The notes beneath the pieces were generated by a model that searched no databases, was not told the origin of the DNA, and saw only the letters and a list, made by a program, of their open reading frames with translations. Below, piece after piece: positions 8,645 to 18,585 of a DNA stretch of 38,531 bases. Every line of letters starts with the position of its first letter. The stretch's first letter is position 1. Location of the stretch: contig NZ_LSJI01000092.1 of NCBI RefSeq assembly GCF_001557235.1, positions 1 through 38,531 of the forward strand. Direction: 5' to 3'. The position numbers and the translations under genes are program-made. This DNA comes from Phenylobacterium sp. CCH9-H3. Lineage in GTDB: Bacteria > Pseudomonadota > Alphaproteobacteria > Caulobacterales > Caulobacteraceae.

Positions 8645-8935
8645 ATGACGGCGTACTTGGTGCTCGATCTGAAGGTGAATGACCTGCGGGATTTCCTGCC
8701 GTACGTCGAGGCCATCCCGGCGTTCATCGCCAAGCACGGCGGGCGATACCTTTCCAAGGGCGCAGATCCCGTCGTCATGGAGGGTGACTGGTCGCCCCAG
8801 CGGCTGGTGATCCTGGAGTTCCCCTCGCGAGGCCACGCCCAGGCGTTCCTGGCCGATCCCGAGGCGCAGGACCTATTCGCGCGGCGCCATCGCTCCACGA
8901 TCAGCCGCCTCGTGCTGGTGGACGGGGAGATTTGA
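8645..8935 (+). CDS. DUF1330 domain protein
   Basis: A 96-residue protein beginning MTAYLVLDLKVNDLRDFLPY and containing GGRYLSKGADPVVMEGDW and RLVILEFPS. This is the dimeric alpha-beta barrel pattern of DUF1330 (about 95 residues), whose biochemical role is unsettled. The ATG at 8645 has only a weak upstream purine run (GGGAG at 8632-8636). It is divergent from the methyltransferase, so the two may share a control region at 8516-8644. Confidence 0.85.
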   Translation: MTAYLVLDLKVNDLRDFLPYVEAIPAFIAKHGGRYLSKGADPVVMEGDWSPQRLVILEFPSRGHAQAFLADPEAQDLFARRHRSTISRLVLVDGEI

Positions 8936-8975
8936 GCGCGCGTTGATGGCGTTGGGCACGCCAGCCGCTCGTGTC

Positions 8976-9115
8976 CTTAAGTCCATGGCCAGAGTTTGCC
9001 TGCCGGACCAGGCGTCTCAAGGCCCGGCCCACAGGGCCGGCCGCGGAGCGGCGCGCCGGAGGCGCGGCCTTGACACGCCTGGTCCGGCAGGCTCGCAATC
9101 CACCATGGACTTAAG
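8976..9115. repeat. 140-bp long palindromic intergenic repeat
   Basis: The outer arms CTTAAGTCCATGG (8976-8988) and CCATGGACTTAAG (9103-9115) are perfect inverse copies. Inside them an 18-bp perfect inverted pair (8998-9015 with 9075-9092) contains GCCGGACCAGG. The middle is very GC-rich and also self-complementary, for example GGCCCGGCC and GGGCCGGCC. The whole could fold into one long hairpin. No reading frame or transposase is present, so it looks like a non-autonomous repeat (REP or MITE type) sitting between two genes. Confidence 0.85.
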
Positions 9116-9521
9116 GGTGGGAGGCATCCTGAAGGATGCTCGGGCGTAGGCGGCCACATATCGACATGCGAGCGCGCTTCGTCGCCGGCGCCGCGGTCGT
9201 CCTGGGACTTGGTGCGCTGACCTGGGCGCTGACAGCGCACCGGCCGCTCTTCGAACCCGAAGTCGCGCTCATATTCGAGATCCTCAACCGCCGGCAGACC
9301 TATGAACCCGAGGACTACGGATTTGCGGTGGCGATCACCGGGGTGACGACCTTCACGAGTTTCGCGGCCTTGGCTTGGTCCCTGCTCGCCGCGCCTGGCG
9401 AAAATCGCCGGATCGATCGCCTTCTCGCCCGGAAGGAGATGATGCGCGAGCGGCGGACAGCGCGCCCTCCCCGCGTCGCGGTCCCCCGTTCCCATAGGGG
9501 GAGGACCGGACGCATCGCCCG

Positions 9522-11696
<2,175 letters not shown>

Positions 11697-11842
11697 GCTG
11701 TGCATCCTGTTCGTGGGGGCCATGCACAACACCGCCCGCGGCGGACTGTTCCGTGGGTTGTGGAAATACCTTCGTGAACGCGGATGTGGCGGAACGGCCC
11801 TGCCGGCAGAGCCTCGGCGAGGCCGGGCGGAGCGCCGACGGA

Positions 11843-12562
11843 TCAGCGCATGGCGTAGCTTACCGTGGTGACGACGCGGACCTTCTTGAACACCTGGGAG
11901 GACGGGTCATAGCCGACCTCGTCGCGGCCGAGGATCTCGAAGGAGCCCTGGCTGGCGGAGCGGATGCCGCCGAGGGCGGCGCCGGAGTCGCGGGCGAACT
12001 GCTGGGCGCCGGTGCGGGCGCTGGCGGTGGCCTCGGCGATCATGGCTGGGCGCACCTCGTTCAGCTTGGTGAAGAGGTAGGAGGGGCCGGCGTAGTCCTG
12101 CAGCACCACGCCCTGGCGGATCAGCCGGTCGAGCTGGCGCGTGGTGGCCTGGACGCGGTCGACGTTGGTGGTGCGGACGATGACGGTCTGGGCCACGCGG
12201 TAGCGGGCGGCGACGTTCTGCTGCTGGTACTCGCGGGCGAACTGGTCGGTGACCTCGAGGCGGCCGAGGTCGATCTCGGCGGGCTTGTAGCCCTGGGCGG
12301 CCAGGAACGCGCGGACGGCGCCTGTGGAGCGGTCGACGTCGGCCTGCACCGCCTGGAGGTCGTCGCCGGCCGCGGCGAACTTCAGCGGCAGGACGGCGAG
12401 GTCGGCCTTGACGATCCGCTCGGAGAGGCCGCGGACCGTGACGCTGCGGTCGCCGGTGCGGACGTCCCTGAGCCCCATGGCCACGAACAGGCCGGCGGCG
12501 GCGAGGCCCAGGGCCAACAGGCCGCCGACCACGGCGGCGGGGATCAGGCGGGAGTCGGGCAT
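11843..12562 (-). CDS. SIMPL (DUF541) domain protein
   Basis: A 239-residue protein with an N-terminal membrane helix or uncleaved signal (about residues 7-30), then [20 protein letters not shown], the start of a SIMPL/DUF541 domain, and the domain's closing [14 protein letters not shown]. Family members are periplasmic or membrane-anchored (for example E. coli YggE, linked to oxidative stress tolerance). The function here is not established. It lies downstream of the DUF2277 gene in the same direction, 57 bases apart, and both have a TCTAAT element in front of the start. Confidence 0.85.
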   Translation of the reverse strand: MPDSRLIPAAVVGGLLALGLAAAGLFVAMGLRDVRTGDRSVTVRGLSERIVKADLAVLPLKFAAAGDDLQAVQADVDRSTGAVRAFLAAQGYKPAEIDLGRLEVTDQFAREYQQQNVAARYRVAQTVIVRTTNVDRVQATTRQLDRLIRQGVVLQDYAGPSYLFTKLNEVRPAMIAEATASARTGAQQFARDSGAALGGIRSASQGSFEILGRDEVGYDPSSQVFKKVRVVTTVSYAMR

Positions 12563-12619
12563 GGCATCCTCCGGGCCGCCATTAGACAGGCGCGCGGAGG
12601 GCGTGGGAAGGCCGCGTCC

Positions 12620-12901
12620 TCAGGCGGGCGCCTTGTGGCCGAAGCGCTCGGCGTTGCGGGCGCGGGCCTTGGCGGCCTCCACCTCGCGGTCGCGGGGCGG
12701 GGCCTGGGTCTCCAGGGCGTGGAGCAGGCGGTGGCCGGCCTGGAACAGCTCGTCCACCGCCGCGTCGAAGGCGGCCCGGTTGGCCTTGGACGGGGTGTTG
12801 AACCCCGAGAGCTTGCGGACGAACTGAAGGGACGCAGCGCGGATCTCGTCGTCCGTGGCGGCGGGGTCGAAGTTGAACAGCGTCTTGATGTTGCGGCACA
12901 T
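12620..12901 (-). CDS. DUF2277 domain protein
   Basis: A 93-residue protein beginning MCRNIKTLFNFDPAATDDEI, the highly conserved opening of DUF2277, followed by AASLQFVRKLSGFNTPSKAN. The family is small, cytoplasmic and of unknown function. The ATG at 12901 has a GGAGG site 8 bases upstream; codons further upstream lie in the divergent promoter region. It is divergent from a lipoprotein gene 72 bases away. Confidence 0.9.
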   Translation of the reverse strand: MCRNIKTLFNFDPAATDDEIRAASLQFVRKLSGFNTPSKANRAAFDAAVDELFQAGHRLLHALETQAPPRDREVEAAKARARNAERFGHKAPA

Positions 12902-12914
12902 GGGCGGACCTCCG

Positions 12915-12939
12915 TTTGCCGGATTAGATAGCCGGCAAA
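12915..12939 (-). promoter_or_regulatory. Inverted repeat and possible -10 element in a divergent intergenic region
   Basis: TTTGCCGG (12915-12922) and CCGGCAAA (12932-12939) are perfect inverse copies. On the minus strand the spacer reads CTATCTAAT, which resembles an alphaproteobacterial -10 box (GCTANAWC), about 22 bases before the DUF2277 start. It may be promoter plus operator, or simply a hairpin. Confidence 0.35.
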
Positions 12940-12973
12940 GGCGCGGAGGGAAGGCGTGGGCGAGGAACGGGCG

Positions 12974-13366
12974 ATGGCGCAACGCGGGGCGGCGGGGCTC
13001 GCGGCGGCGGTGGCGCTGATGCTGACCGGATGCGAGGCCAAGACCACGCGGCAGCCGGAGCCGAGACCTGAGCCGCCGCGGGCGGACGTGCGCACCTATC
13101 CCCCCGGCGGGAGCGCGCCGGGGACGACGCCACGGGAGGATGCGGACCTGCAGGTCGTGTTCCAGTGGCCGCTGTACCTGGCGCGGACCGGCCAGCGGGC
13201 GCGCGAGAGCGCGGTGGGCTATGTGCGCGCGGACGGGACCTCGGGCGGCGTGATCCTGATCAACGCCGAAGGGGCGGTGATCCAGCCGATCCCCGGAACC
13301 CAGGGGCCGGACGCGGCGCAGGCGGCGCGGCGCTGGCTAGCGGCGCGCGGCTGGGAGGTGCGCTGA
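12974..13366 (+). CDS. Small predicted lipoprotein
   Basis: A 130-residue protein with a signal peptide ending in the lipobox LTGC near residues 17-20, so it is probably lipidated and exported. A proline-rich linker follows (PEPRPEPPRADVRTYPPGG), then a compact domain with VVFQWPLYLARTGQRARES. I do not recognise the domain. The ATG at 12974 follows a GAGGAA ribosome site; the earlier GTG at 12956 would place charged residues before the signal. It ends 6 bases from the convergent lipoprotein gene. Confidence 0.7.
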   Translation: MAQRGAAGLAAAVALMLTGCEAKTTRQPEPRPEPPRADVRTYPPGGSAPGTTPREDADLQVVFQWPLYLARTGQRARESAVGYVRADGTSGGVILINAEGAVIQPIPGTQGPDAAQAARRWLAARGWEVR

Positions 13367-13372
13367 GGCCGG

Positions 13373-13681
13373 TTATTTGAGCGGGGCGGTCGGCGGCGCG
13401 TCGGTCGCAGCCGGATCGGGCGTGGGGCTGGTGGAGCCCATGGCGCCTGAGGGATCGCCCGGCGTCGCCTCGGTCATGGCGCCGGCCCCGGCGGGGTTCT
13501 GGTCGTTGGAGCCGGTTGCGGCCCCGCCAGCGCCCGTGGTGGCGTCGGCGGCGGGGCGGGCGCCCGGCCCGGCGGCGTCCTCGGCCCGCTGGGACGCGCC
13601 GCCGTCGCCGGAGCCGGTGTTGCAGGCGGAAAGGCCGAGGCCGGCGGCGGCCGCGAGGGCGATGAGGGCAGTGCTGCGCAT
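13373..13681 (-). CDS. Low-complexity predicted lipoprotein
   Basis: A 102-residue protein with signal MRSTALIALAAAAGLGLSAC, the LSAC lipobox giving the lipidated Cys at residue 20. The mature part is almost entirely Gly, Ala, Pro, Thr, Asp and Ser, so it is probably disordered. Function unknown. It lies downstream of the DsbA-like gene with 53 bases between, in the same direction, and meets the other lipoprotein gene tail to tail. Confidence 0.65.
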   Translation of the reverse strand: MRSTALIALAAAAGLGLSACNTGSGDGGASQRAEDAAGPGARPAADATTGAGGAATGSNDQNPAGAGAMTEATPGDPSGAMGSTSPTPDPAATDAPPTAPLK

Positions 13682-13734
13682 GGTGTGACGTCCCTGGCTG
13701 ATCCCGCAGTAGCGCGCGAAGGGCGCCGGCGGTT

Positions 13735-14385
13735 TCATTTCGGCGGGCCGGCGCGGCGGGCTTTGCGGACGGCGGCGGCCAGGGCGCGGTCGTCGAGGCC
13801 GCCCTGGATCAGGTAGGGACCTACGAGATAGGCGGGCGTGCCCTGGAGGCCGAGAGAGAAGGCCTGGAGCCGGTGGCGGCCGAGCTGTTCGTCGATGGCG
13901 CGGGCGTCCTGCTGCAGGTCGGCGGCGAGGCGGGTGGGGTCGGCGCCGGCCCGGTGGGCGATGTCGACGATGCGCTCGGGCGTCAGCTGGCCGCGGGCCG
14001 CCATCAGGGCGTCGTGGACCTGGACGTAGCGGCCCTGGCGATGCGCGGCCAGGGCGACGCGGGCGGCGAAGTCGGAGGCCGGGCCGCGGATCGGCCAGTC
14101 CTTCCAGATCACCCGCACCCCGAGGTCGCGGGCCAGGAGGCGGCCGAGGGCCGGGTCGGTGCGCTTGCAGATGGCGCACTGGTAGTCGGTGAAGATCACC
14201 ACCACGACGTCGGGCCGGGCCGCGCCGGAGGCGGGCGTACCGGGATCGTTCAGCACGCTGGCCACCACCGGCGTGAGGGTGAGCTTCGGCCCCTGGGACG
14301 GCAGCCCTTGGAGCCAGACGTAGGCGATCAGGCCCGCGGCGAGCGCCAGGGCGAGGGAGAGGCCGGGGCGGTTCAGGCGCCCCAT
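13735..14385 (-). CDS. DsbA-family thioredoxin-fold protein
   Basis: A 216-residue protein with an N-terminal membrane helix or signal anchor (about residues 8-26) and a thioredoxin fold facing the periplasm. The redox motif is CAIC at residues 70-73 in FTDYQCAICKRTDP, and the cis-Pro loop is GTPAYLVG. This is the DsbA/Com1-like group, which oxidises or isomerises disulfides in exported proteins. The start overlaps the end of the M19 gene by 13 bases, so translation is probably coupled. A role in folding the two secreted hydrolases encoded upstream in the same operon is inference. Confidence 0.88.
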   Translation of the reverse strand: MGRLNRPGLSLALALAAGLIAYVWLQGLPSQGPKLTLTPVVASVLNDPGTPASGAARPDVVVVIFTDYQCAICKRTDPALGRLLARDLGVRVIWKDWPIRGPASDFAARVALAAHRQGRYVQVHDALMAARGQLTPERIVDIAHRAGADPTRLAADLQQDARAIDEQLGRHRLQAFSLGLQGTPAYLVGPYLIQGGLDDRALAAAVRKARRAGPPK

Positions 14386-15479
14386 ACGTCCTTCGCATAG
14401 CGGACGAAGTTGCCGCCGAGGATCTTCTCGATGCGGGCCGGCCTGTGCCCGCGCTCGGCCAGCAGGCGGTGGAGCTTGCGGAACTGGTCGGGGCCGCGCA
14501 GGTCGTCCACGAAGGGATGGGTGTCGGCCCGCTCGCCGGGCGCGGCGATGCCCTTGGCCTTGCGGTCCTCGTGCTCCTTGCGCAGGGCGACCTTGTAGGC
14601 CTCCAGGTCGTCGATGGGCGTCGTGCCGCCGTCGGTGCCGATGCCCACGTGGTCCTCGCCGCAGACGTTCACGGCGTGCTCGATGTGGGCCACCACGTCC
14701 GCGGCGCGGGCGTGGCCGGAGAGGTTCAGGAAGGGCATGAAGTAGATGCCCACGAAGCCCCCGCGCTCGGCCACCAGGCGCAGCTCCTCGTCGGTCTTGT
14801 TGCGCGGCAGGTCGGTGAGGGCGCGGCAGCCGGTGTGGTTGATAGAGATGGGCTGTTTCGAGGCGCGGGCGGCGTCGAGGCAGATCTGGCGGCCGGAGTG
14901 GCTGAGGTCGACCATCAGCCGGTTCGCATTGAGGCGCTCGACCACCTGATGGCCGAAGGGCGTGAGGCCGCGGCCCTCGGGCGCGATGGCGCCGTCGCCG
15001 AGCTGATTGCGCAGGTTGTAGGTGAGCTGGACGATTCGGACGCCCAGGTCGGCGAAGATGTCCGCGCGCGCCGGGTCGTCGCCCATCATGGCCGCGTTCT
15101 GGAAGCCGTAGATCACGCCGACCTTCCGCTCGGCCCTGGCGCGGGCGATGTCGGCGGCGGTCAGCACCTTCAGGACGTCGCCGGCGTGGGCGCGGATGAG
15201 GGCGTCGTACTGGGCCACCTCGGCGACCGATTTCTGGAACGGCTCGTCCGGCCCGGCCACGTAGCCGAGCGTCACGTTCACGGCGGTCAGGCCCGAGGCG
15301 CGGGCGTCCTTGAGGATGCGCGGGGTCAGCACCGGCTTGGGCGGCTCGGGGAAGTTGGGGTCGTGCAGCCCGCCCAGGGCGTTGATCACCGTCAGGCCGG
15401 CCAGCGGATCGCGCTCGGCGGCCAGGGCGGGGGTCGCGAGGGTCGCGGCCGAGAGGGCGAGCAGGGTGCGGCGGTTCAT
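14373..15479 (-). CDS. M19 (renal dipeptidase-like) family protein with altered metal ligands
   Basis: A 368-residue exported protein of the membrane dipeptidase family. The signal has a twin Arg (NRRTLLALS) and ends ALA-AERD, so Tat export is possible. The later metal and substrate residues are kept: His194 (DLSHSG), His215 (INHTG) and Asp283 (GIGTDGG). The first metal motif, normally DGHxD, reads NALGG at residues 33-37, and the bridging Glu is Gln127 (GFQNAA). The binuclear zinc site is therefore probably incomplete. It overlaps the upstream amidohydrolase by 4 bases (ATGA), so the two form an operon. Confidence 0.87.
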   Translation of the reverse strand: MNRRTLLALSAATLATPALAAERDPLAGLTVINALGGLHDPNFPEPPKPVLTPRILKDARASGLTAVNVTLGYVAGPDEPFQKSVAEVAQYDALIRAHAGDVLKVLTAADIARARAERKVGVIYGFQNAAMMGDDPARADIFADLGVRIVQLTYNLRNQLGDGAIAPEGRGLTPFGHQVVERLNANRLMVDLSHSGRQICLDAARASKQPISINHTGCRALTDLPRNKTDEELRLVAERGGFVGIYFMPFLNLSGHARAADVVAHIEHAVNVCGEDHVGIGTDGGTTPIDDLEAYKVALRKEHEDRKAKGIAAPGERADTHPFVDDLRGPDQFRKLHRLLAERGHRPARIEKILGGNFVRYAKDVWGA

Positions 15480-16801
15480 CGGTCTTCCATCTCGTCGCGG
15501 GTGAGCGGCCGGAAGTCGGCGCGGCGGTATTCGCGGCCGCGTTTGACGGTGAAGTCCAGGGTCTTGAGGTTGGCGATGTCGGCCGTGGGGTCCCTGGCCG
15601 TGACGATCAGGTTGGCGAGCTTGCCGGCCTGGACCGTGCCCAGGTCGCGCGCCTGGCCCGCGGCCCGGGCGCCGTTCAGGGTGGCGGCGCGGATCACCTC
15701 GGCCGGCGGCATCCCCAGCTTCGCCAGGGCGGCGAGCTCGTGGTGCAGTGTGGGCCAGGGGTCGTCGTAGGGCGCGACCCAGTCGGTGCCGGCGGCGATC
15801 TCGACCCCCGCCTTCCAGGCCTGGCGCACCAGGCCGTCGGACATGGCGCCGGTGCAGAGGGGTTTGCGCGCGCCGGGGGTCTTGGCGGCCTCGGCCTCCA
15901 GGTGCGCGTAGAGGCTGGTGGTGGCGTCGAGGACGATGCCGCGGTCCTTCATCTGGCCGACCAGCAGGGCGGTGACCGGGTTGTCCGCGCCGATGAAGGG
16001 CCTGGGGTCCATGGGCGTGCGGGACTGGTACGTCTCGGGCGTGCCCAGCGCCTGGTGGGCCAGGGAGCAGGCGTGGGACATGACGTCGGGCCGGGCGGCG
16101 ATCACCTCGGCGGGGGTGGCGGGATAGACGGCGGTGTGGGCCCAGACCTGCATCCCCTGACGGCGCGCCTCGGCGGCGATCTTGGCCACCAGGTCGGCGG
16201 GCAGGTTCGCATAGATCTTGATCGCCACGGCCGAGGTGCCGCGGGCCAGGGTGACGGCTTCGCGCAGGTCGGTGGTCTCGTCGATGGCCTGCATCCAGGG
16301 CGTCTTGCCGGGCGTGTAGCCGTAGCTGACGGCGACGGTGCGAGGGTCGGCGAAGAACGAGGGGCCAGCCATAAGGGCGGCGTAGTAGATGTCGGGCGCC
16401 GGGATCTCGGCGCGCAGGGAGGCGCGGGCGAGCTCGGCCACGGCGCGCAGGTCGTCGGCCATGTCGCGGACGGCGGTGACGCCGCCGTAGAGGTCGCGGC
16501 GCAGGCTGGCCTCGGCCTGGCGGCGGTTGGGCGGCGTGGCCAGGTGCTCGTGACTGTCGATGAGCCCGGGGAGCAGGTACTTGCCGCTGAGGTCGACCAC
16601 GCGGGCGCCTGCGGGGGCGACGAGGCGGTCGGCCGGCTGAACGTCGGCGATCCGCTCGCCCTCCACCAGGACGGACATTCCGGGCCGGGCGGGCGCGCCG
16701 GTCCCGTCGATGAGGGTGGCGTTGCGGTAGAGCACCGCCTGGGCCGCCGCGGGTCCCGCGAGCGCCACCGCGCCGGCCGCGGCCAGGATCGTCTTCAGCA
16801 C
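15476..16801 (-). CDS. Secreted amidohydrolase (imidazolonepropionase-like, M38 type)
   Basis: A 441-residue amidohydrolase-superfamily protein with a cleavable signal (cut near AAA-QAVLY). The metal motif is HEH at residues 84-86 (IDSHEHL). Other expected ligands are present: Lys in AIKIYANL, His in QVWAHTAV, His in MSHACSLA and Asp in AAGTDWV. Related enzymes hydrolyse Xaa-Pro or Xaa-Arg dipeptides, so a periplasmic dipeptidase is plausible but not proven. It is the first gene of a three-gene overlapping operon with the M19 homologue and the DsbA-like protein. Confidence 0.88.
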   Translation of the reverse strand: MLKTILAAAGAVALAGPAAAQAVLYRNATLIDGTGAPARPGMSVLVEGERIADVQPADRLVAPAGARVVDLSGKYLLPGLIDSHEHLATPPNRRQAEASLRRDLYGGVTAVRDMADDLRAVAELARASLRAEIPAPDIYYAALMAGPSFFADPRTVAVSYGYTPGKTPWMQAIDETTDLREAVTLARGTSAVAIKIYANLPADLVAKIAAEARRQGMQVWAHTAVYPATPAEVIAARPDVMSHACSLAHQALGTPETYQSRTPMDPRPFIGADNPVTALLVGQMKDRGIVLDATTSLYAHLEAEAAKTPGARKPLCTGAMSDGLVRQAWKAGVEIAAGTDWVAPYDDPWPTLHHELAALAKLGMPPAEVIRAATLNGARAAGQARDLGTVQAGKLANLIVTARDPTADIANLKTLDFTVKRGREYRRADFRPLTRDEMEDR

Positions 16802-16834
16802 GCGCTCACCCCCGTTTTCACTGTCGCCGCGCCG

Positions 16835-17071
16835 CTAGCCCCGGCACTCGTCCTCGGGCTGGTACTGGAATTCGGCGGCGGTGCGCCAGCAGGCGGCGGC
16901 GTCGCGCTCGGCGCGCCAGGCGAAGGCGAGGCAGACGCACATCGCCGCCAGGGCGACGCTGACGAGGGCCATCAGGCGGACGGCGGCCACAGCGCGGTCG
17001 CGCGGCGCGCGGACCACGGCGGCGGGGGCGGCCGGATCGGAAACGGTGTCTGGGGCCTGGCCCTTGGGCAT
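16835..17071 (-). CDS. Small single-pass membrane protein
   Basis: A 78-residue protein starting MPKGQAPDTVSDPAAPAAVV, with one membrane helix at about residues 31-52 and a short C-terminal tail holding two Cys (AACWRTAAEF and DECRG). It has no known domain. It is encoded in the same direction as the amidohydrolase, 33 bases upstream of it, and could be co-transcribed. Confidence 0.55.
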   Translation of the reverse strand: MPKGQAPDTVSDPAAPAAVVRAPRDRAVAAVRLMALVSVALAAMCVCLAFAWRAERDAAACWRTAAEFQYQPEDECRG

Positions 17072-17120
17072 GCCCGAGCCTTTGGCCGATGCGACGGCCC
17101 AGGGCAAGGCCGCGCGCGCG

Positions 17121-17318
17121 TCAGGCCGCGCTGGTGGCCCGGACCAGAACGCCCACGCGGCGTTCGCCCTGCCAGATGACGACCTCGACGGCGCTCTGAT
17201 GATCCTCGAGCACCTTGGGCGCGCGGGACAGGGCGTCCTCATCGTCGTGGCAGTCGATGGTTTCGAACGCGGGGGCCGAGCCGTCAGGCCGGCAGGGATA
17301 GAACGTGAAAAGCGACAT
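17121..17318 (-). CDS. Small conserved-looking hypothetical protein
   Basis: A 65-residue soluble protein, MSLFTFYPCRPDGSAPAFET, with a later IWQGERRVGVL strand. The layout (an aromatic opening strand, an acidic middle, a Trp-containing C-terminal strand) is like small DUF6894-type proteins, but the match is not firm. A GGGAG ribosome site precedes the ATG at 17318, which is preferred over the ATG at 17363. A possible TATAGT -10 box lies about 90 bases upstream. Confidence 0.6.
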   Translation of the reverse strand: MSLFTFYPCRPDGSAPAFETIDCHDDEDALSRAPKVLEDHQSAVEVVIWQGERRVGVLVRATSAA

Positions 17319-17407
17319 CTCGGAACTCCCTTCGGAAGAGGCGGGAGCAACGTGAAGGGCCACGTGTCTCGGTCGTCGGCGCCGGGAACCCTGGCCGACG
17401 AGGCGTC

Positions 17408-17413
17408 ACTATA
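17408..17413 (-). promoter_or_regulatory. Candidate -10 promoter element
   Basis: On the minus strand this reads TATAGT in an otherwise GC-rich gap between the DUF4118-like gene and the 65-residue gene. No clear -35 box stands at the right spacing. A CCCCGCGGGG palindrome lies just upstream (17423-17432). Confidence 0.25.
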
Positions 17414-17455
17414 CACGCTTCCCCGCGGGGTTGAGTCCGCAACCCGACGATTCGC

Positions 17456-17854
17456 CTAGGACGCGATGCGATTTCTTCGATCGAGCGCTTCCGACAGGCG
17501 GGCCATGGCGCGCCCGAGCTGTACCCGCAGTTCGTTGGCGGTGACGAGGACGGGGGCCGACACGCCCCAGAAGATCATCAGGGCGACCACCGATCCGTCG
17601 CGCGCCGCGCCGTCCAGGAACAGCGTGAACCCCGCCGCGCCGCCGCCCAGCATCACCAGGGCCCCGCAGACGGGCCCGCGGACCAGGCCGGCGACCAGGA
17701 CCGCCGCGACGTACAGCATGAACGGCGAGAGGGCGCCCAGCCTGGGCCCCAGGGCCGCGCGCGCCGCCGTCGCTGCCGCCACCAGCAAGACGGCCACGAG
17801 GATCGAGATCAACGCCTGGAGGAACATCCTCCCCGGTGGGACGCGGGTGGCCAT
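17456..17854 (-). CDS. DUF4118-like membrane protein lacking a kinase domain
   Basis: A 132-residue protein with four likely membrane helices between about residues 12 and 100, including LSPFMLYVAAVLVAGLVRG and FWGVSAPVLVTANELR. This resembles the DUF4118 membrane domain of KdpD and of many alphaproteobacterial histidine kinases. The protein stops after the coiled-coil-like ARLSEALDRRNRIAS, which in full-length kinases leads into the His box. No kinase remnant follows in any frame I checked. It could be a truncated kinase or a stand-alone sensor. The ATG at 17854 is chosen; upstream codons lie in a repeat. Confidence 0.6.
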   Translation of the reverse strand: MATRVPPGRMFLQALISILVAVLLVAAATAARAALGPRLGALSPFMLYVAAVLVAGLVRGPVCGALVMLGGGAAGFTLFLDGAARDGSVVALMIFWGVSAPVLVTANELRVQLGRAMARLSEALDRRNRIAS

Positions 17855-17914
17855 GATGAAGACTTGGCGAACCTCTGCCGGCAAGGCAACCACCTTCCCC
17901 CATTGGGCGAGACC

Positions 17915-18030
17915 GCGGCCGGACCGGGTCCGACCATCCACGAAGGCTCTGCGGCGGGGGTCGCTTGGGGGCGAGAATCCCGCCTGCGCGGCCTGCACGG
18001 TTCGTGGATGGCCGGGCCGGGTCCGGCCGC
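17915..18030. repeat. Imperfect 30-bp inverted repeat with 56-bp spacer
   Basis: The arm at 17915-17944 (GCGGCCGGACC to CCATCCACGAA) is matched by the inverse of 18001-18030 with about 26 of 30 identical bases. It lies between two genes and contains no reading frame of its own. The arms share GGCCGGACC-type and CCAT elements with the palindrome at 8976-9115, but they are not the same sequence. Confidence 0.7.
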
Positions 18031-18036
18031 GGGGGT

Positions 18037-18504
18037 TCAGGCGCCCGTGGGCGCGGGGGAGGCCTCGGACGCAGCGGGAGGCGCCGGCGGGGCGGCGTCG
18101 CAGCCTTTGCCGGAATAGAGGCCGGCGAGAAGCGCCTTGCGGGTGGTGGCGGTCTGGATCGTCTCCTGGGCCTGGGCCTGGACCTGGGCGGCGCGCTGCT
18201 TGGCGGCGTTGGCCATGTTGTTGGCGAACATGCCGGCGCCGGGAACGCGGCCCAGCATGCCGGTCCGCAGCATGCCCTCGACCGCCACCGTGGAGGCGAG
18301 ACCCGCGCCCTGGGCCGTGCCGTTGGCCTTGGAAACCTGAGCGTTGGCGTCAGCCATGAGCTGGTCCATCCGGCCCGCCTCCGCGGCGAGGGCCGGGCAG
18401 TCCATGGACGCGTCGCCCGGATAGTTCACCTGCAGCGGCTGGGCCGACACGGGGCCGGCCAGAACCGCGGCCGCGATGGCCGTCACGATCAGTGTCTTTC
18501 GCAT
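18037..18504 (-). CDS. Exported hypothetical protein
   Basis: A 155-residue protein with a clear signal peptide (MRKTLIVTAIAAAVLAGPVSA, cut before QPLQ). The mature part begins VNYPGDASMDCPALAAEAGR, then has a long helical Ala- and Gln-rich middle (KQRAAQVQAQAQETIQ) and a Pro- and Ala-rich tail. Two Cys could pair in the periplasm. I do not recognise the family. It is transcribed in the same direction as the regulator gene upstream, 81 bases away. Confidence 0.65.
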   Translation of the reverse strand: MRKTLIVTAIAAAVLAGPVSAQPLQVNYPGDASMDCPALAAEAGRMDQLMADANAQVSKANGTAQGAGLASTVAVEGMLRTGMLGRVPGAGMFANNMANAAKQRAAQVQAQAQETIQTATTRKALLAGLYSGKGCDAAPPAPPAASEASPAPTGA

Positions 18505-18585
18505 GTCCGCCCCCTTGAAACGCCTCAGGTCTCGCAGGCTAGGGCGGCGGCGGCATCGGCCCCTCCCCCGATTGGGGGTGCGGCT

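Noticed and set aside
9479..9506. TCCCCC/GGGGGA stem as catalase terminator
   Set aside because: The stem is short with mismatches around it and has no T run; too weak to call.
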